Of a stretch of 64,000 nucleotides of DNA, positions 34,970 through 45,800 are shown piece after piece. Position 1 is the first letter of the stretch. Each line of letters starts with the position of its first letter. The position numbers and the translations under genes are program-made. Below the pieces are notes generated by a model. The model was not told the DNA's origin. It saw only the letters and a list, made by a program, of their open reading frames with translations, and made no database searches. This DNA is from Anaerostipes sp. MSJ-23 (GTDB lineage Bacteria; Bacillota; Clostridia; Lachnospirales; Lachnospiraceae): contig NZ_JAHLPY010000004.1 of assembly GCF_018918155.1 (NCBI RefSeq), positions 1 through 64,000 on the forward strand, given 5' to 3'.

Positions 34970-34993
34970 GTCACTTTTTATTTTGTTTTGATC

Positions 34994-36157
34994 TTATACA
35001 TAAATGTAATCACTCATCACCGGCTGCATGCCATTTTTTTCAATCATCTGGTAGATCTCATCAACGCCTCGTCCGTCATCGATCTCGAACTGTTCGTCTC
35101 CTTTTTCTTCTCCAGTATGACCTCCAATTCCCACATTCACACCAGCTGAAATTTTTGTTGCTGCAATCTGAATGATGTTATCACGAAATCTTGCACATTC
35201 ACGACTGGAAATTGTAATACTTGCAAATGGCATAAAGATTCGGTACGCACAAATAATCTGCAAAAGCTGCGGCTCATGCACATCTTTTGGATTGATTTTA
35301 TCATTGTTAATAATTGGACGTAATCTTGGACAAGAGAATGCGATTTCTGCATGTGGATATTTTCTCTGCAGAAGATAAGCGTGCATTCCAGTTGCCAATG
35401 CATCTTTTCTGAAATCATCTAATCCTAATAACGCTGCAAATCCAACTCCTCGAATTCCTCCCATAATTGCACGTTCCTGTGCATTGAAACGATATGGGAA
35501 AATTCGTTTTCTTCCCCCAAGATGAAGGGTCTTATATTTATCAGAATTATATGTTTCCTGGAAGACTGTAACAAAATCAGCACCACATTCGTGCAAATAA
35601 GCATAATCTTTGGAATCCATTGGATAAACTTCCAATCCAACGACCTTAAAATACTTTCTTGCAATCTTGCATGCTTCACCAATATATTCTACACTAGAAT
35701 TTTTTGGACTTTCACCTGTCAAGATAAGAATTTCTTCCAATCCTGTTTCTGCAATCGTCTTCATCTCTTTTTCAATCTCCTGCGCATTCAATTTTGCACG
35801 TTTGATTTTGTTATGGCAGTTAAATCCACAGTAAATGCAATAATTTTCACAATAATTGGCAATATACAAAGGAGTAAACAACATAACAGAGTTTCCAAAA
35901 TGCTTTCTTGTCTCCTTCTGCGCTTTCTGTGCAATCTCTTCAAGGAATGGCAAAGCTGCAGGTGATAACAATGCTTTAAAATTTTCAACAGAACATTCCT
36001 CTGCTGCAAGTGCTGCCTTTACATCTGCTGCTGTATAAACATCCGCATCATATGCATCCATTTCCGCAATAACCCGATCCATAATATCATGATCAATGGC
36101 CTGCATATCATCGGTATATTTCATGTGGTCTGTATGCTCATCGATTCTCTCGCTCAT
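34994..36157 (-). CDS. thiH: 2-iminoacetate synthase
   Basis: ThiH is a radical SAM tyrosine lyase that makes dehydroglycine for the thiazole ring of thiamine in anaerobes. The 387-residue protein carries Cys103, Cys107 and Cys110 in YCENYCIYCGF, the CX3CX2C cluster motif, then ILTGESP, and a C-terminal GVNVGIGGHTG. Using ThiH rather than ThiO fits with an anaerobe. It follows thiG by 14 bases. thiF, thiE, thiC and thiD are not in the window. Confidence 0.96.
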   Translation of the reverse strand: MSERIDEHTDHMKYTDDMQAIDHDIMDRVIAEMDAYDADVYTAADVKAALAAEECSVENFKALLSPAALPFLEEIAQKAQKETRKHFGNSVMLFTPLYIANYCENYCIYCGFNCHNKIKRAKLNAQEIEKEMKTIAETGLEEILILTGESPKNSSVEYIGEACKIARKYFKVVGLEVYPMDSKDYAYLHECGADFVTVFQETYNSDKYKTLHLGGRKRIFPYRFNAQERAIMGGIRGVGFAALLGLDDFRKDALATGMHAYLLQRKYPHAEIAFSCPRLRPIINNDKINPKDVHEPQLLQIICAYRIFMPFASITISSRECARFRDNIIQIAATKISAGVNVGIGGHTGEEKGDEQFEIDDGRGVDEIYQMIEKNGMQPVMSDYIYV

Positions 36158-36171
36158 AGTTGTCCTCCTTG

Positions 36172-36948
36172 TTAGTTCTTTAAAAATCCTGTCAATGGGG
36201 AAGATGCACTTCCGCCTTTTTCAATGACTCTTCCAAGTCCTGCCAGGTAAGCAGTTCTTCCTGCTTCAATTGCATGTTTAAATGCACCTGCCATAGCTGG
36301 AATATCACCTGCAGTTGCAATGGCTGTATTGGCCATAACTGCTGCTGCTCCCATTTCCATTGCTTCACATGCCTGAGATGGTTTTCCGATACCTGCATCT
36401 ACGATGATTGGAAGATCAATCTCATCAATTAAAATCTGAATGAAATCTTTTGTACAAAGACCTTTGTTTGATCCAATCGGTGCACCTAATGGCATGATAG
36501 CAGAAGCTCCTGCATTCACAAGATCTCTGGCTGCATTTAAATCTGGGTACATATATGGCATAACAATGAATCCTTCTTTTGCAAGCATTTCTGTTGCCTT
36601 AATAGTCTCATAGTTATCTGGCAATAAATATTTTGAATCATGGATCACTTCTACCTTAACAAAATCGCCGCATCCAAGTTCTCTGGACAGTTTTGCGATT
36701 CTTACTGCTTCTTCTGCAGTTCTTGCTCCAGAAGTATTTGGAAGCAATGTAATTCCTTCTGGTATATAGTCCAGAATATTTGCAGCATCATCTGTTGTTG
36801 TTCTTCGAAGAGCCAGTGTGATAATCTGTGCTCCTGCATGTTTCACTGCTGCATCAATCAGATCTAGGGAATATTTACCTGATCCTAAAATAAATCTTGA
36901 GTCAAATTCATGATTTCCAATAACTAATTTGTCTTCTTTCATTGCCAT
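36172..36948 (-). CDS. thiG: Thiazole synthase
   Basis: ThiG condenses 1-deoxy-D-xylulose 5-phosphate, dehydroglycine and ThiS thiocarboxylate to the thiazole phosphate. The 258-residue TIM-barrel protein starts with [13 protein letters not shown], has [15 protein letters not shown] with the Schiff-base Lys region near residue 100, and the phosphate-binding end [20 protein letters not shown]. Length is normal. It lies between thiS and thiH as in many Firmicutes. Confidence 0.97.
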   Translation of the reverse strand: MAMKEDKLVIGNHEFDSRFILGSGKYSLDLIDAAVKHAGAQIITLALRRTTTDDAANILDYIPEGITLLPNTSGARTAEEAVRIAKLSRELGCGDFVKVEVIHDSKYLLPDNYETIKATEMLAKEGFIVMPYMYPDLNAARDLVNAGASAIMPLGAPIGSNKGLCTKDFIQILIDEIDLPIIVDAGIGKPSQACEAMEMGAAAVMANTAIATAGDIPAMAGAFKHAIEAGRTAYLAGLGRVIEKGGSASSPLTGFLKN

Positions 36949-36997
36949 AATCTCCTTTAAATTTTATTTTTTATCTTTATGCAATCTCTGGCATCTA

Positions 36998-37195
36998 TCA
37001 GCCTCCGCCAACAAATGTCACAACTTCCAGTGTATCACTGTCACTTAAAACAACCTGTCCATATTCCCCTTTCGGGACAATACGCCCATTATGCTCCACT
37101 GCGATTCTTCCTTGTTTATAACCTTCCTGAACAAGAAAATCCGCAAGCACAACAGAATCACCAGACAGCTTCTTTGCTTCACCGTTTACTGTCAT
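36998..37195 (-). CDS. thiS: Sulfur carrier protein ThiS
   Basis: This 65-residue ubiquitin-fold protein starts MTVNGEAKKL and ends VVTFVGGG; the C-terminal Gly-Gly becomes the thiocarboxylate that donates sulfur to the thiazole. Middle residues IAVEHNGRIVPKGEY are the family core. An ATG after AGGAGG at seven bases fixes the start. No thiF for its activation is nearby. It is the first gene after a structured leader. Confidence 0.95.
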   Translation of the reverse strand: MTVNGEAKKLSGDSVVLADFLVQEGYKQGRIAVEHNGRIVPKGEYGQVVLSDSDTLEVVTFVGGG

Positions 37196-37224
37196 AACAA
37201 ACCTCCTGTATCATTTTTCATACG

Positions 37225-37280
37225 AAAAAAAGGTCCATAAAGAGACTCACACCCGAGGTGGTGTGCCCCTTCATGGACCT
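37225..37280 (-). ncRNA. Structured leader RNA with intrinsic terminator upstream of thiS
   Basis: On the minus strand the outer arms AGGTCCAT (37273-37280) and ATGGACCT (37231-37238) pair, with more pairs inside (GAAG opposite CTCTTT) and an inner hairpin made of CACACC and GGTGTG. The stem runs into seven T. A further small hairpin, CAGA/TCTG, lies just upstream in the leader. It sits between a strong promoter and the thiS start, so it looks like a regulated terminator. It lacks the conserved core of the TPP riboswitch. I remember a published candidate cis-regulatory RNA named the thiS motif, but cannot align it here. It could also simply end valS transcripts. Confidence 0.6.
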
Positions 37281-37306
37281 GTTCATTTCAGATTCACTCT
37301 GCGTAT

Positions 37307-37335
37307 ACAATATCATAAATGATTTTTTTTGTCAA
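37307..37335 (-). promoter_or_regulatory. Strong candidate promoter of thiSGH
   Basis: On the minus strand a consensus TTGACA (37330-37335), 17 bases and TATTGT (37307-37312), the latter preceded by TG one base away. Transcription would start near 37300, about 20 nucleotides before the structured leader hairpin. It lies right after the valS stop, so thiSGH has its own promoter. Confidence 0.8.
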
Positions 37336-37354
37336 GTTTTCTATTTTTTATGCC

Positions 37355-39988
37355 TTAAAAACGAGCAAGCTGTTCTTCTACTTGTTCTAACATTTGCTGA
37401 TATTTCGCCAGCTTGTCTTTTTCTTCTTGTACCTTTGCTTCTGGCGCTTTGCTTACAAATTTTTCATTTCCAAGCATTCCCTGGCATCGTTTGATCTCAC
37501 CGTTTAAGCGTTTTTTCTCTTTCGCAAGTCTTTCTTTTTCTTTTTCGATGTCTACCAATTCTGCAAATGGCATATAGATCACTGCTTCTGGAATAACAGT
37601 GGAAACTGCATCTTCTCCAATTCCATCTTTATTTTCCTGAATGATCACTTCGCTTGCATATCCAAGAGTTGCAAAGAAGACTTTTCCCTGTTCAAAGATC
37701 TGTCTTACTTCTGGATTCTGTGATACAACGAATACCTGAGCTTTTTTCTTTGGTGATACATTCATCTCAGCACGAACGTTACGGATTCCACGAACAGCTT
37801 CTTTGATTGTCTCTACTGCTTTTTCATCTTTTTCAAAGTTCCATTCTTCTTTAAATTCCGGCCATTTTGCTAGCATAATGGATTCTTCATCTGTCAGGTT
37901 GCAATAAATTTCTTCTGTAATAAATGGCATATATGGATGAAGTAATTTTAAAGCTTCTGTAAGAACCGTATTTAAAGTCCATAAGGCCGCTGCCTTTGTC
38001 TCATCTTCATCATTGTACAAACGTGGTTTTACCATCTCAATGTACCAGTCACAGAATTCTTCCCATAAGAAGTCATTCAGCTTCTGAACAGCAATTCCAA
38101 GTTCATATTTTTCCATATTTTCTGTTACATCTTTGGCTAATGTATTTAATTTAGACAAAATCCATTTATCAGCACTTGTCAAATCGTCTAATGTTACATT
38201 TGAGAAATCCGCCTGTTCCAGGTTCATCATAATAAATCTGGATGCATTCCATACTTTATTAGCAAAATTACGGCTTGCAATGACACGTTTTTCTGTATAA
38301 CGCATATCATTTCCAGGTGCATTTCCTGTTACCAGTGTAAATCTTAAGGCATCCGCTCCATACTGAGCAATGACTTCCAGAGGATCGATTCCGTTTCCAA
38401 GAGATTTACTCATCTTACGTCCCTGCTCATCACGGACAAGTCCATGGATCAGTACCGTATTAAATGGGCATTTTCCTGTCTGTTCATATCCTGAGAATAC
38501 CATTCTGACTACCCAGAAAAAGATAATATCGTATCCAGTTACCAAAGTATTGGTTGGATAGAAATATTCTAATTCTTCGGTCTTCTTTGGCCATCCGAGG
38601 GTTGAGAAAGGCCATAATGCAGAACTAAACCATGTATCCAGTGTATCTTCATCCTGTGTGAAATGTGTGCATCCGCATTTTGGGCATACGCTAGGTTTTT
38701 CTCTTGCTACAACAACTTCTCCGCATTCATCACAATAATAAGCAGGAATTCTGTGTCCCCACCATAACTGTCTGGAAATACACCAGTCACGAATATTTTC
38801 CAGCCAATGCAGATATGTCTTTGTGTAACGTTCTGGAACAAATTTCAGATCCCCATTTTTTACTGCCTCGATGGCTGGTTTTGCAAGTTCATCCATTTTT
38901 ACAAACCACTGTGGTTTGATCATTGGTTCTACCGTTGTTCCGCAGCGGTCATGAGTTCCTACATTATGCTCATGATCTTTGATCTTAACAAGATATCCCT
39001 GTTCTTTTAAATCTTCAACAATCGCTTTTCTTGCTTCATAGCGGTCCATACCTGCATATTTTCCACCGTTTTCATTGATCGTTGCATCATCATTTAAAAT
39101 ATTAATTTCTGGAAGGTTATGACGTTTTCCGACCTCAAAGTCATTTGGATCATGGGCCGGAGTAATCTTTACTGCACCTGTTCCAAATTCACGGTCAACA
39201 TATTCATCGGCTACAACTGGAATTTGACGATTGCATAATGGCAGTTCCAACATTTTTCCAACTAGATGTGTATAACGTTCATCTTCTGGATGAACCGCTA
39301 CCGCACTATCTCCTAATAAAGTTTCCGGACGTGTTGTTGCAATTTCTACATATTCATCACTTCCAACAACTGGATATTTGATATGCCAGAAATGTCCTGC
39401 CTGATCTTCATATTCTACCTCAGCATCAGAAATGGATGTCTGGCAGACTGGACACCAGTTGATGATTCTTGATCCGCGATAAATATATCCTTTTTCATAT
39501 AACTTGATAAATACTTCTTTGACTGCCTCAGAACACCCTTCATCCAAAGTAAAACGTTCACGATCCCAGTCACAAGAAGATCCAAGCTTTTTCATCTGGC
39601 TAATAATTGTTCCGCCATATTCTTCTTTCCATTTCCATGCTCTCTCCAGGAATTTTTCTCTTCCAAGATCTTCTTTTTCAATTCCTTCTTCTTTTAAAGC
39701 CTTGATAATTTTTACTTCTGTCGCAATACTCGCATGGTCTGTTCCAGGCTGCCAAAGTGTATTATATCCCTGCATTTTCTTAAAACGAATCAGAATATCC
39801 TGAAGTGTTTCATCCAGTGCATGTCCCATATGAAGCTTTCCTGTAATATTTGGAGGCGGAATTACGATGGTATATGGTTTCTTTGTATGATCTACTTCTG
39901 CATGGAAGTATTTGTTATCCAGCCACTTCTGGTACAGGCGCTCTTCTATCTCGCCTGGATTGTAAGTTTTTTCTAATTCTTTTTTCAT
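37355..39988 (-). CDS. valS: Valine--tRNA ligase
   Basis: ValRS charges tRNA-Val. The 877-residue class I enzyme has [17 protein letters not shown] with HMGH at 53-56, an editing domain in the middle ([20 protein letters not shown]), the KMSKS loop [11 protein letters not shown] around 530, and the C-terminal coiled-coil arm ([19 protein letters not shown]). Everything is of normal length. It starts 9 bases after the coiled-coil membrane protein gene, with no T-box or promoter in between, so it is probably transcribed with the four-gene operon of unknown function upstream. Confidence 0.98.
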   Translation of the reverse strand: MKKELEKTYNPGEIEERLYQKWLDNKYFHAEVDHTKKPYTIVIPPPNITGKLHMGHALDETLQDILIRFKKMQGYNTLWQPGTDHASIATEVKIIKALKEEGIEKEDLGREKFLERAWKWKEEYGGTIISQMKKLGSSCDWDRERFTLDEGCSEAVKEVFIKLYEKGYIYRGSRIINWCPVCQTSISDAEVEYEDQAGHFWHIKYPVVGSDEYVEIATTRPETLLGDSAVAVHPEDERYTHLVGKMLELPLCNRQIPVVADEYVDREFGTGAVKITPAHDPNDFEVGKRHNLPEINILNDDATINENGGKYAGMDRYEARKAIVEDLKEQGYLVKIKDHEHNVGTHDRCGTTVEPMIKPQWFVKMDELAKPAIEAVKNGDLKFVPERYTKTYLHWLENIRDWCISRQLWWGHRIPAYYCDECGEVVVAREKPSVCPKCGCTHFTQDEDTLDTWFSSALWPFSTLGWPKKTEELEYFYPTNTLVTGYDIIFFWVVRMVFSGYEQTGKCPFNTVLIHGLVRDEQGRKMSKSLGNGIDPLEVIAQYGADALRFTLVTGNAPGNDMRYTEKRVIASRNFANKVWNASRFIMMNLEQADFSNVTLDDLTSADKWILSKLNTLAKDVTENMEKYELGIAVQKLNDFLWEEFCDWYIEMVKPRLYNDEDETKAAALWTLNTVLTEALKLLHPYMPFITEEIYCNLTDEESIMLAKWPEFKEEWNFEKDEKAVETIKEAVRGIRNVRAEMNVSPKKKAQVFVVSQNPEVRQIFEQGKVFFATLGYASEVIIQENKDGIGEDAVSTVIPEAVIYMPFAELVDIEKEKERLAKEKKRLNGEIKRCQGMLGNEKFVSKAPEAKVQEEKDKLAKYQQMLEQVEEQLARF

Positions 39989-39997
39989 TTTGAACTC

Positions 39998-41002
39998 CTA
40001 TATTTCTGTTTTTTCCTGGTTTTTATCCAGTTCTCTCTTGTGTTTTACAAGAGCTTCCTGGCAAACATCTTGCTGGTATTCCAGCCTTTCCAGATAATTT
40101 GCCCGTTTTGAAAATTCATATAAAGCCTTTGGGTAATAAAGCCAGCTTTCCGGCTCCTTGAAATTGTATTTGCGCAAAACTTCCAACAGTTTTTCGCCTC
40201 TTTCTTTAATCCCTCCACAAAAAGCGAGACCTTCTGAAATTTTAATACAAAATTCAAACAACTCCCACTGCTCTTCTTTTATATATCCAAATAATACTTC
40301 ATATTTCTCATAATAAAACTTTAAGTCATTTCCAATATCCTGGAAATCTGATTCCATCCGTTTTCTGGAATTAATTTTATGACTGCTCATCATCCGATAT
40401 AATTTCTCTCGATCAACAGCTTTCTTCTGCATATGATAGAGTACCATAAGAAGGCATACAACGACAAGGGCTGCGGCCGTAATCTGCCAGATATACAGCA
40501 TAGCATCGATTTTAAAATGCCATATTACAATACCGACAAGGACAGCCGCGGCAATTGCCATCACAAGAAATGTATGAAAAACTGCCTTTTTGTTTTTCCT
40601 GTTTTCTTCCGTCTTCCTTGTTTCTTCTAAAAGTTTTTCTTCTTCTTCTACTGCGATATCAATTTCTTTTTCCAGCTGCTTTTTTTCTCCTTCCAGAGAA
40701 TGAATACTCTGGAGGCCTGTCATTAATTCATTTTCTCTTTCCCATAATGGAAAGAACTCTTCATCACTGACTCTTCCCTTAGAGGCATCATAAAAATTTC
40801 TCGCGAAAATACGCTGATAAAATCTCGCTGCCTCCTCAATTTCACTCGCTTCTTCCTCTTCCATCTCATTTAAATGAGCAAGATCTTCTTTCTTTTCAAG
40901 AATATGACTGATCTCATCCTCATAAAGAGTTACAAAACGCTGTTGCAAAAGCTGTTCTTTTTCGTTTTCGATATCCTCAGATAATCTCTTTTTTGTATTC
41001 AT
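39998..41002 (-). CDS. Membrane-anchored coiled-coil protein of unknown function
   Basis: I do not recognise a characterised family. The 334-residue protein has a long acidic coiled-coil N-terminal part (about 1-140, ending in EKKQLEKEIDIAVEEEEKLLEETRK), two adjacent membrane helices at about 145-165 and 172-190 with a short loop, and a helical C-terminal part rich in Glu, Lys and Tyr (200-334). Both ends are probably cytoplasmic. The start lies within the end of the TPR-like gene (26-base overlap, GGAG upstream), and valS follows nine bases later. It is the last member of the four-gene module. Confidence 0.8.
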   Translation of the reverse strand: MNTKKRLSEDIENEKEQLLQQRFVTLYEDEISHILEKKEDLAHLNEMEEEEASEIEEAARFYQRIFARNFYDASKGRVSDEEFFPLWERENELMTGLQSIHSLEGEKKQLEKEIDIAVEEEEKLLEETRKTEENRKNKKAVFHTFLVMAIAAAVLVGIVIWHFKIDAMLYIWQITAAALVVVCLLMVLYHMQKKAVDREKLYRMMSSHKINSRKRMESDFQDIGNDLKFYYEKYEVLFGYIKEEQWELFEFCIKISEGLAFCGGIKERGEKLLEVLRKYNFKEPESWLYYPKALYEFSKRANYLERLEYQQDVCQEALVKHKRELDKNQEKTEI

Positions 41003-41777
41003 CTTTCCACTTCTCCAATATAGCTTTTGTAAGCTTATGTGCCATCATATCATCTGCTTTTTTTCTATGATAATTAATTTTTTGCAATTTTATAAATTCA
41101 TCCTCTTGTTTGATTTCTTCTTCCCTCTGTTTTATATTATCATAAATAATCATCAATTGCTCCCTGGAAAAAGAAATTCTTTCTCCATCTCTTAAAAACA
41201 TTTGTTGATCTCCCTGTAAATAGGATACCATAAAATATGCTTCCTGTATTTCTTTTTGTTCTTTTATTTCCAATGCTTTGTAAAAAGATTCCTTTGCATC
41301 CTGGAAACAAAACATTCGGCTTTGACATAATCCAAGATTATAAAATACCTGAAGCTGCTCTCCTGGTTTCAGCTGTATCCTTACTTGTGTCAGACTTTGA
41401 TAGAGACGCATAGCGCTTAAATACATATGATGTCTTAAATAAAGATCTGCCATCAATTTTTGTTTTTTTACCACAGAATATAGATAAGTTGTACGAAGCC
41501 TCTGTTGAAACTGTATTTTTTCTTCTGGGGTAAAATAATTATGATAATTCATAATTTCCTTAATTTGTGAAACAGGATCTTCGCTTTTCAGCACAATTCC
41601 AAGTTCTTTTTTTAAATAAGAACGAATTGGCTGATCAAACCCTGTAATCAGAAAATAAATCATATCATGATCCAATAAATAACAAAGCTCTTCATAACTT
41701 TGAAAAGATTGCCCAAGTTCTTCTATTCGATAAGGAAACATCGCTTCTTTTGTTTCACATAATACTATTTTACTCAC
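40977..41777 (-). CDS. TPR-like helical protein of unknown function
   Basis: The 266-residue protein is all-helical with TPR-like repeats in the middle: LMADLYLRHHMYLSAMRLYQ, then QVFYNLGLCQSRMFCFQDAK and SFYKALEIKEQKEIQEAYF (about residues 105-190). The first 80 residues (IVLCETKEAMFPYRIEELGQ) look like a separate domain, and the C-terminus is a basic helix. TPR folds bind partner proteins. It overlaps the preceding ATPase-like gene by eight bases and the next gene by 26, so the three are tightly coupled. Confidence 0.8.
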   Translation of the reverse strand: MSKIVLCETKEAMFPYRIEELGQSFQSYEELCYLLDHDMIYFLITGFDQPIRSYLKKELGIVLKSEDPVSQIKEIMNYHNYFTPEEKIQFQQRLRTTYLYSVVKKQKLMADLYLRHHMYLSAMRLYQSLTQVRIQLKPGEQLQVFYNLGLCQSRMFCFQDAKESFYKALEIKEQKEIQEAYFMVSYLQGDQQMFLRDGERISFSREQLMIIYDNIKQREEEIKQEDEFIKLQKINYHRKKADDMMAHKLTKAILEKWKDEYKKEII

Positions 41778-42810
41778 GGAAATCTCCCCTTTCCAAATGT
41801 ATCACCTGCTGCCATATTTGGTGGCTAGATGGCCTCAGGCTTCCAAATCCTTGATCAGTTACCTTCATTTTACACTGGTCTGGTGAAAGATATTCTCCCT
41901 GAATTTCCAGTTTGTAAACCTGATCACTATCTTTGTTGATCCCATTCAATGTCATAAACACGGATGCTTGTTTAATTCCATTCTTATCCCGAAGTTCAAA
42001 AACAAGTTTATTAATTCCAGATACCATCATCTGTATTTTCCCCTTTGCTTCAAACCATGGTTTTCCTGCCGGAAGGATCGGACAAAAAACATCTTTACCG
42101 TGATGACATAAGGTAAGACCAATCTGACAAATTGTCATGGTTTCTGTTAAGATAAAGGCTCCATCCTGTTCTTCCTTTGCATCTTTCCCAGCCATATAAG
42201 CGGCTCCACATGCAAATAAATGTTTTCCCATAAACACCCTTCTTCCAATACATAACGTTCTGGATGATTTTGTAAACCAGTTTCCCTCAAATCCTTCTCC
42301 ACATAGATATACCGTCGTCGTAACTCCTTTGGCAAGGGCTTTTCCTATGACTTTTAGAAAAAACTGATCTTTTTGAGAATTTGACATTGCTTGAGACATG
42401 ATATCTGTAAAATCCTGTTTTTCTACGACAATCGTATCGCTTTGTTTTTTTACTTCATAATAGTCCATATGATTTTTTCGATAATCAAAAATTGCCGTTT
42501 TCCCTTTATCGAGATCATTTTGCTGATATTGAACCAGACCGAGAGCAGCTTCCTCCTTCGTATACAGACGCAGACCTTCCACAATACCAAGTCTCTCACT
42601 TAGTTCTTTTGCTTCTTCTATTTTTGAATGATTTAATCCATCCATAACAATTCCGTAGGAACCTTTTCTTCCTGCCGGACTGACTGTGAGCTCTGTCATG
42701 TAATCGGTCCATGATCCATGCAGCACGGTTGGTTCCTTTTCAATCGTTCTGTTTTCATCCATGATCCAAGTATATACCTGTCCATTTTCAAAATGTATTC
42801 CTGTCTGCAT
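41770..42810 (-). CDS. Hsp70/actin-fold ATPase-like protein, DUF5716-like
   Basis: The 346-residue protein has marks of the ASKHA fold shared by Hsp70 and actin: an N-terminal strand pair GIHFENGQVYTWI, a second phosphate-loop-like TAIFDYRKNHMDYYEV near residue 110, and VYLCGEGFEGNWF, then GRRVFMGKHLFACGAAYMA around 170-210, which resembles the adenosine motif and following helix. The C-terminal 100 residues are beta-rich. The first phosphate loop is degenerate (no DxGT), so ATP hydrolysis is uncertain. I remember this type as DUF5716 in Lachnospiraceae. It starts five bases after the large protein gene. Confidence 0.72.
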   Translation of the reverse strand: MQTGIHFENGQVYTWIMDENRTIEKEPTVLHGSWTDYMTELTVSPAGRKGSYGIVMDGLNHSKIEEAKELSERLGIVEGLRLYTKEEAALGLVQYQQNDLDKGKTAIFDYRKNHMDYYEVKKQSDTIVVEKQDFTDIMSQAMSNSQKDQFFLKVIGKALAKGVTTTVYLCGEGFEGNWFTKSSRTLCIGRRVFMGKHLFACGAAYMAGKDAKEEQDGAFILTETMTICQIGLTLCHHGKDVFCPILPAGKPWFEAKGKIQMMVSGINKLVFELRDKNGIKQASVFMTLNGINKDSDQVYKLEIQGEYLSPDQCKMKVTDQGFGSLRPSSHQIWQQVIHLERGDFRE

Positions 42811-42815
42811 CTGCT

Positions 42816-45800
42816 TTATTCCCCTGTCATCGGTTTGATAAATTCCACCATACTTTTTTTGATTTCATACCGTTCCATGGCTTCCTGAATGGATGCATCC
42901 TGTCTCGTTTTTACCATTTCATCTAACTCATAAAAACGACTGCCCCGACTTTGCTCCGTATGGCTGACGAAGTGAATATTGTTTCGAATTCTTTTTTCAT
43001 CTCCTGGAAGCGTTAAAAAACAATCTACAATTTCATCAGAGAAAATAATATCAGAAACAACATAATACCCCGGCATCAATTCTTTCATTACAAGATTTCG
43101 CCACTGCCTTGTTCGCGCACTCGTATAGTGGAATGTGAATCGTAACCCTTCCTCTCCTTTATATTCTATGAATGTTTTTGCATAAAGATAATTCGGAATG
43201 TCCAATATTTCAGAAAAAGCAAATAAATCAGGGAAAATATCTCCTGTCTGCATTTCCAGTTCTTTAATTCTTTGAATTCTCCATTTTTGGCGATCATTTA
43301 ATGATTTATTTTTATAATATTTCAGATAAACACCTTGATATATGCGATCTGTTTTTCCAGCATCAATTTTCATCCCAACCAATTCATAAAACTGATCTGG
43401 AAGTTCCTTTTCATTCCTGCAAGCATAATCCATGTATTCTACCAGCATTGCATCAATCATCCATGCTTTTTTATCATTTGTTTTCAGATATTGAGCAAAT
43501 ACATGAAATTCCTCTCCATTTACTCCATCCTGCCCACATACCTTCAATGTCTCCTCTGTAAAATCTGTGCGATAAAGATCTAATTTCTTTCCTTCATCCC
43601 AGATTTTTAACATTTCTTCCTTGCTTCCCCTGAAATATCTTTGCAAATATTCAATCATATCCTTGCTGTATTCACCATGCTCAAAAGCCCAGGCGCACAT
43701 ATGAACTAACAGTTCTGATTTCTGGTGATTCAATGCAGAAAGTGCATAGATCGAAACTTCTTTCACATATTTTGGTTTTAGAAAATCATATCCATACTGC
43801 TGAATTCCCTTCAAGGCTTCCTCATATAATCCACCTGCAATAAAATATTCAATCATATGAATCCGGTTTTCTGCAGGAAGACTCTTAAATTCAACAAGTG
43901 CTAATGCTTCTCTTAATTTTTCAACTTCTCCGTTTTCCAAATAAAAGGCCAACACTTTTTCAAAAATTTCCTGCTTTACATTTTCATTTAATATTGTACA
44001 TCCGATAACCGAAAGAACTTCTGGAAAATCTTCTTTCGAGAGTTTTTCTTTTTTCAGATATCCCCCGCTCTTATACAGCAGAAAATGATCGTTTGTTCCA
44101 TCACACTTCTCGCAATAAGCGTCAATTTGTTCCTTGCTCCACAAAGGTTTGATCTGCCAATGCGCAGAGCCAATACAGCGGTTTTCATTCTGATCAAAAA
44201 AGACTAGCATTGCATCATTTCCAAAGATTTCTACATATTCAGACTTTCCTGTTAGAAATTTTATATCCGGCTGCTGCTTTTGTTTCTGAATAATTGCTGC
44301 TTTTTTTAAAAGATTTCCTGTATATGTCAACTCTTTATAAAAAATAACATTTCCAAGATCTTCTCGTGTCTCTTCAGTTGATAAAAGCTCATCAAAATAA
44401 TAATGATACAGCATGAATAGATGATGATTTAATTGTTCTTTTTTCAACTCATCGGCAAGAAACTGACGAATCATTTCTTCATAATTTGGAAAAATATTCT
44501 GATATTTTCTGCGATTAATGACAACATTGGCATATAAAAAACTTTGTTCCTTTCTGCTTAAACTGTTGCTATAAGAAAAATAGATCAAAATTTCCTCCGG
44601 CAATACCGGATACTGATTCGATGGTATTGTTCTTAAAAATGCTTCCTGAAGCCCGATCAGCTGTATTCCTTCTTGCAATGCTTTCTCATAATAAGGGTGA
44701 CAATCATGCTCCATACAATTGCCCTGAATCATCATTGCACAAATTCCCTGCAACACATTTGAGATTGGATATTCTTCATAAATACACATTAACAGCCATA
44801 AAAGATTTTCTGAAAAAATCTTCTCACGCGATATGATAAAACAGATTCTCTGAATCAACCCTTCATTCATCAACTTTTCTCTTGCTGCAAACTCTAACAC
44901 ATGCAATTCAAAATCTTCCAAATGCTGTAAAAGCTGTGGTTTTTCACCAAAAAGGCAGCATGCCTCAAACTGAAGCAAAGGATTTCTATCTCCAAAAGTA
45001 TGCAGCTCTTTCATCTTTTCCAGCTGAAGCTGCGGATCATAAGCCAATTCAGCATCCAGATTCATCAAGTACCAAAGGAAAAATCCCTGAAACTTATCTT
45101 TTTCTTCTTCCAGTACTTTGATTTCTTCTACTGCCTTCTTAAGACTTTCCTCGCTTTTATTATATAAAGCCTTTAAATAAAACAAATATCCCTTTGCCAA
45201 ATGGTTCATCTTAGATATCCGTTCTTCTTCTGGGAACTTTTGATCTAAATCTTTTTCTCCATTTAAAATCTTTAGATGAAGTCTAATCAGATCATAACAA
45301 TCTGTATATTCTGATCCCGGCTGCATTTGAGCAAGGATTTCTTCTACCCGCTCTGAAAATTCACTTTTTGAAATTTTTCCAGAACAAAACTTCACATAAG
45401 CATCAAACATTCTTCTCCAGCGAATCGGTTCTTTTCCTCGTTTTTTTACTTCTTCGCCTTCATAAACGACCTCAATTTTCAAACAATCTTGTATCGTCTC
45501 AAAAACAACCTCTGCTTTTTCCCCATTTTGTGGAATGTCATCAAGATAAACTGGAATTTCCAGAAGATTATCCACAAAATCTGCTTCTACAAAGGTATCC
45601 TTTTCCAATGCCAGGAAGTCTCCTTGAACTTTAACTTTTCCTTCCAGATAACCCCATCCATTTTTCTTAATGGTGATCATCAGCGGTTCATCCATATTGT
45701 TTTTTGTAATTCGCCATAATGTTTTGGCCGCAGATAAATGCACCGCCTCCTTTTGTCCGGCGGTGATCAAAAATTCTTCTAAGATCTGTTCCCTATTTCT

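Noticed and set aside
35522-35965. Plus-strand open frame of 147 codons opposite thiH
   Set aside because: It lies fully inside thiH, has no family resemblance and no ribosome binding site.
36998-37195. Unusual ThiS ending with three Gly
   Set aside because: The last two residues are the required Gly-Gly; a third Gly before them is common in ThiS proteins.
37196-37354. TPP riboswitch upstream of thiS
   Set aside because: The conserved TPP aptamer segments, including the CUGAGA loop and its partners, are not present on either strand; only a different compact hairpin is seen.
39989-39997. T-box leader for valS
   Set aside because: Only nine bases separate valS from the preceding gene, and no T-box sequence or specifier hairpin occurs upstream within reach.
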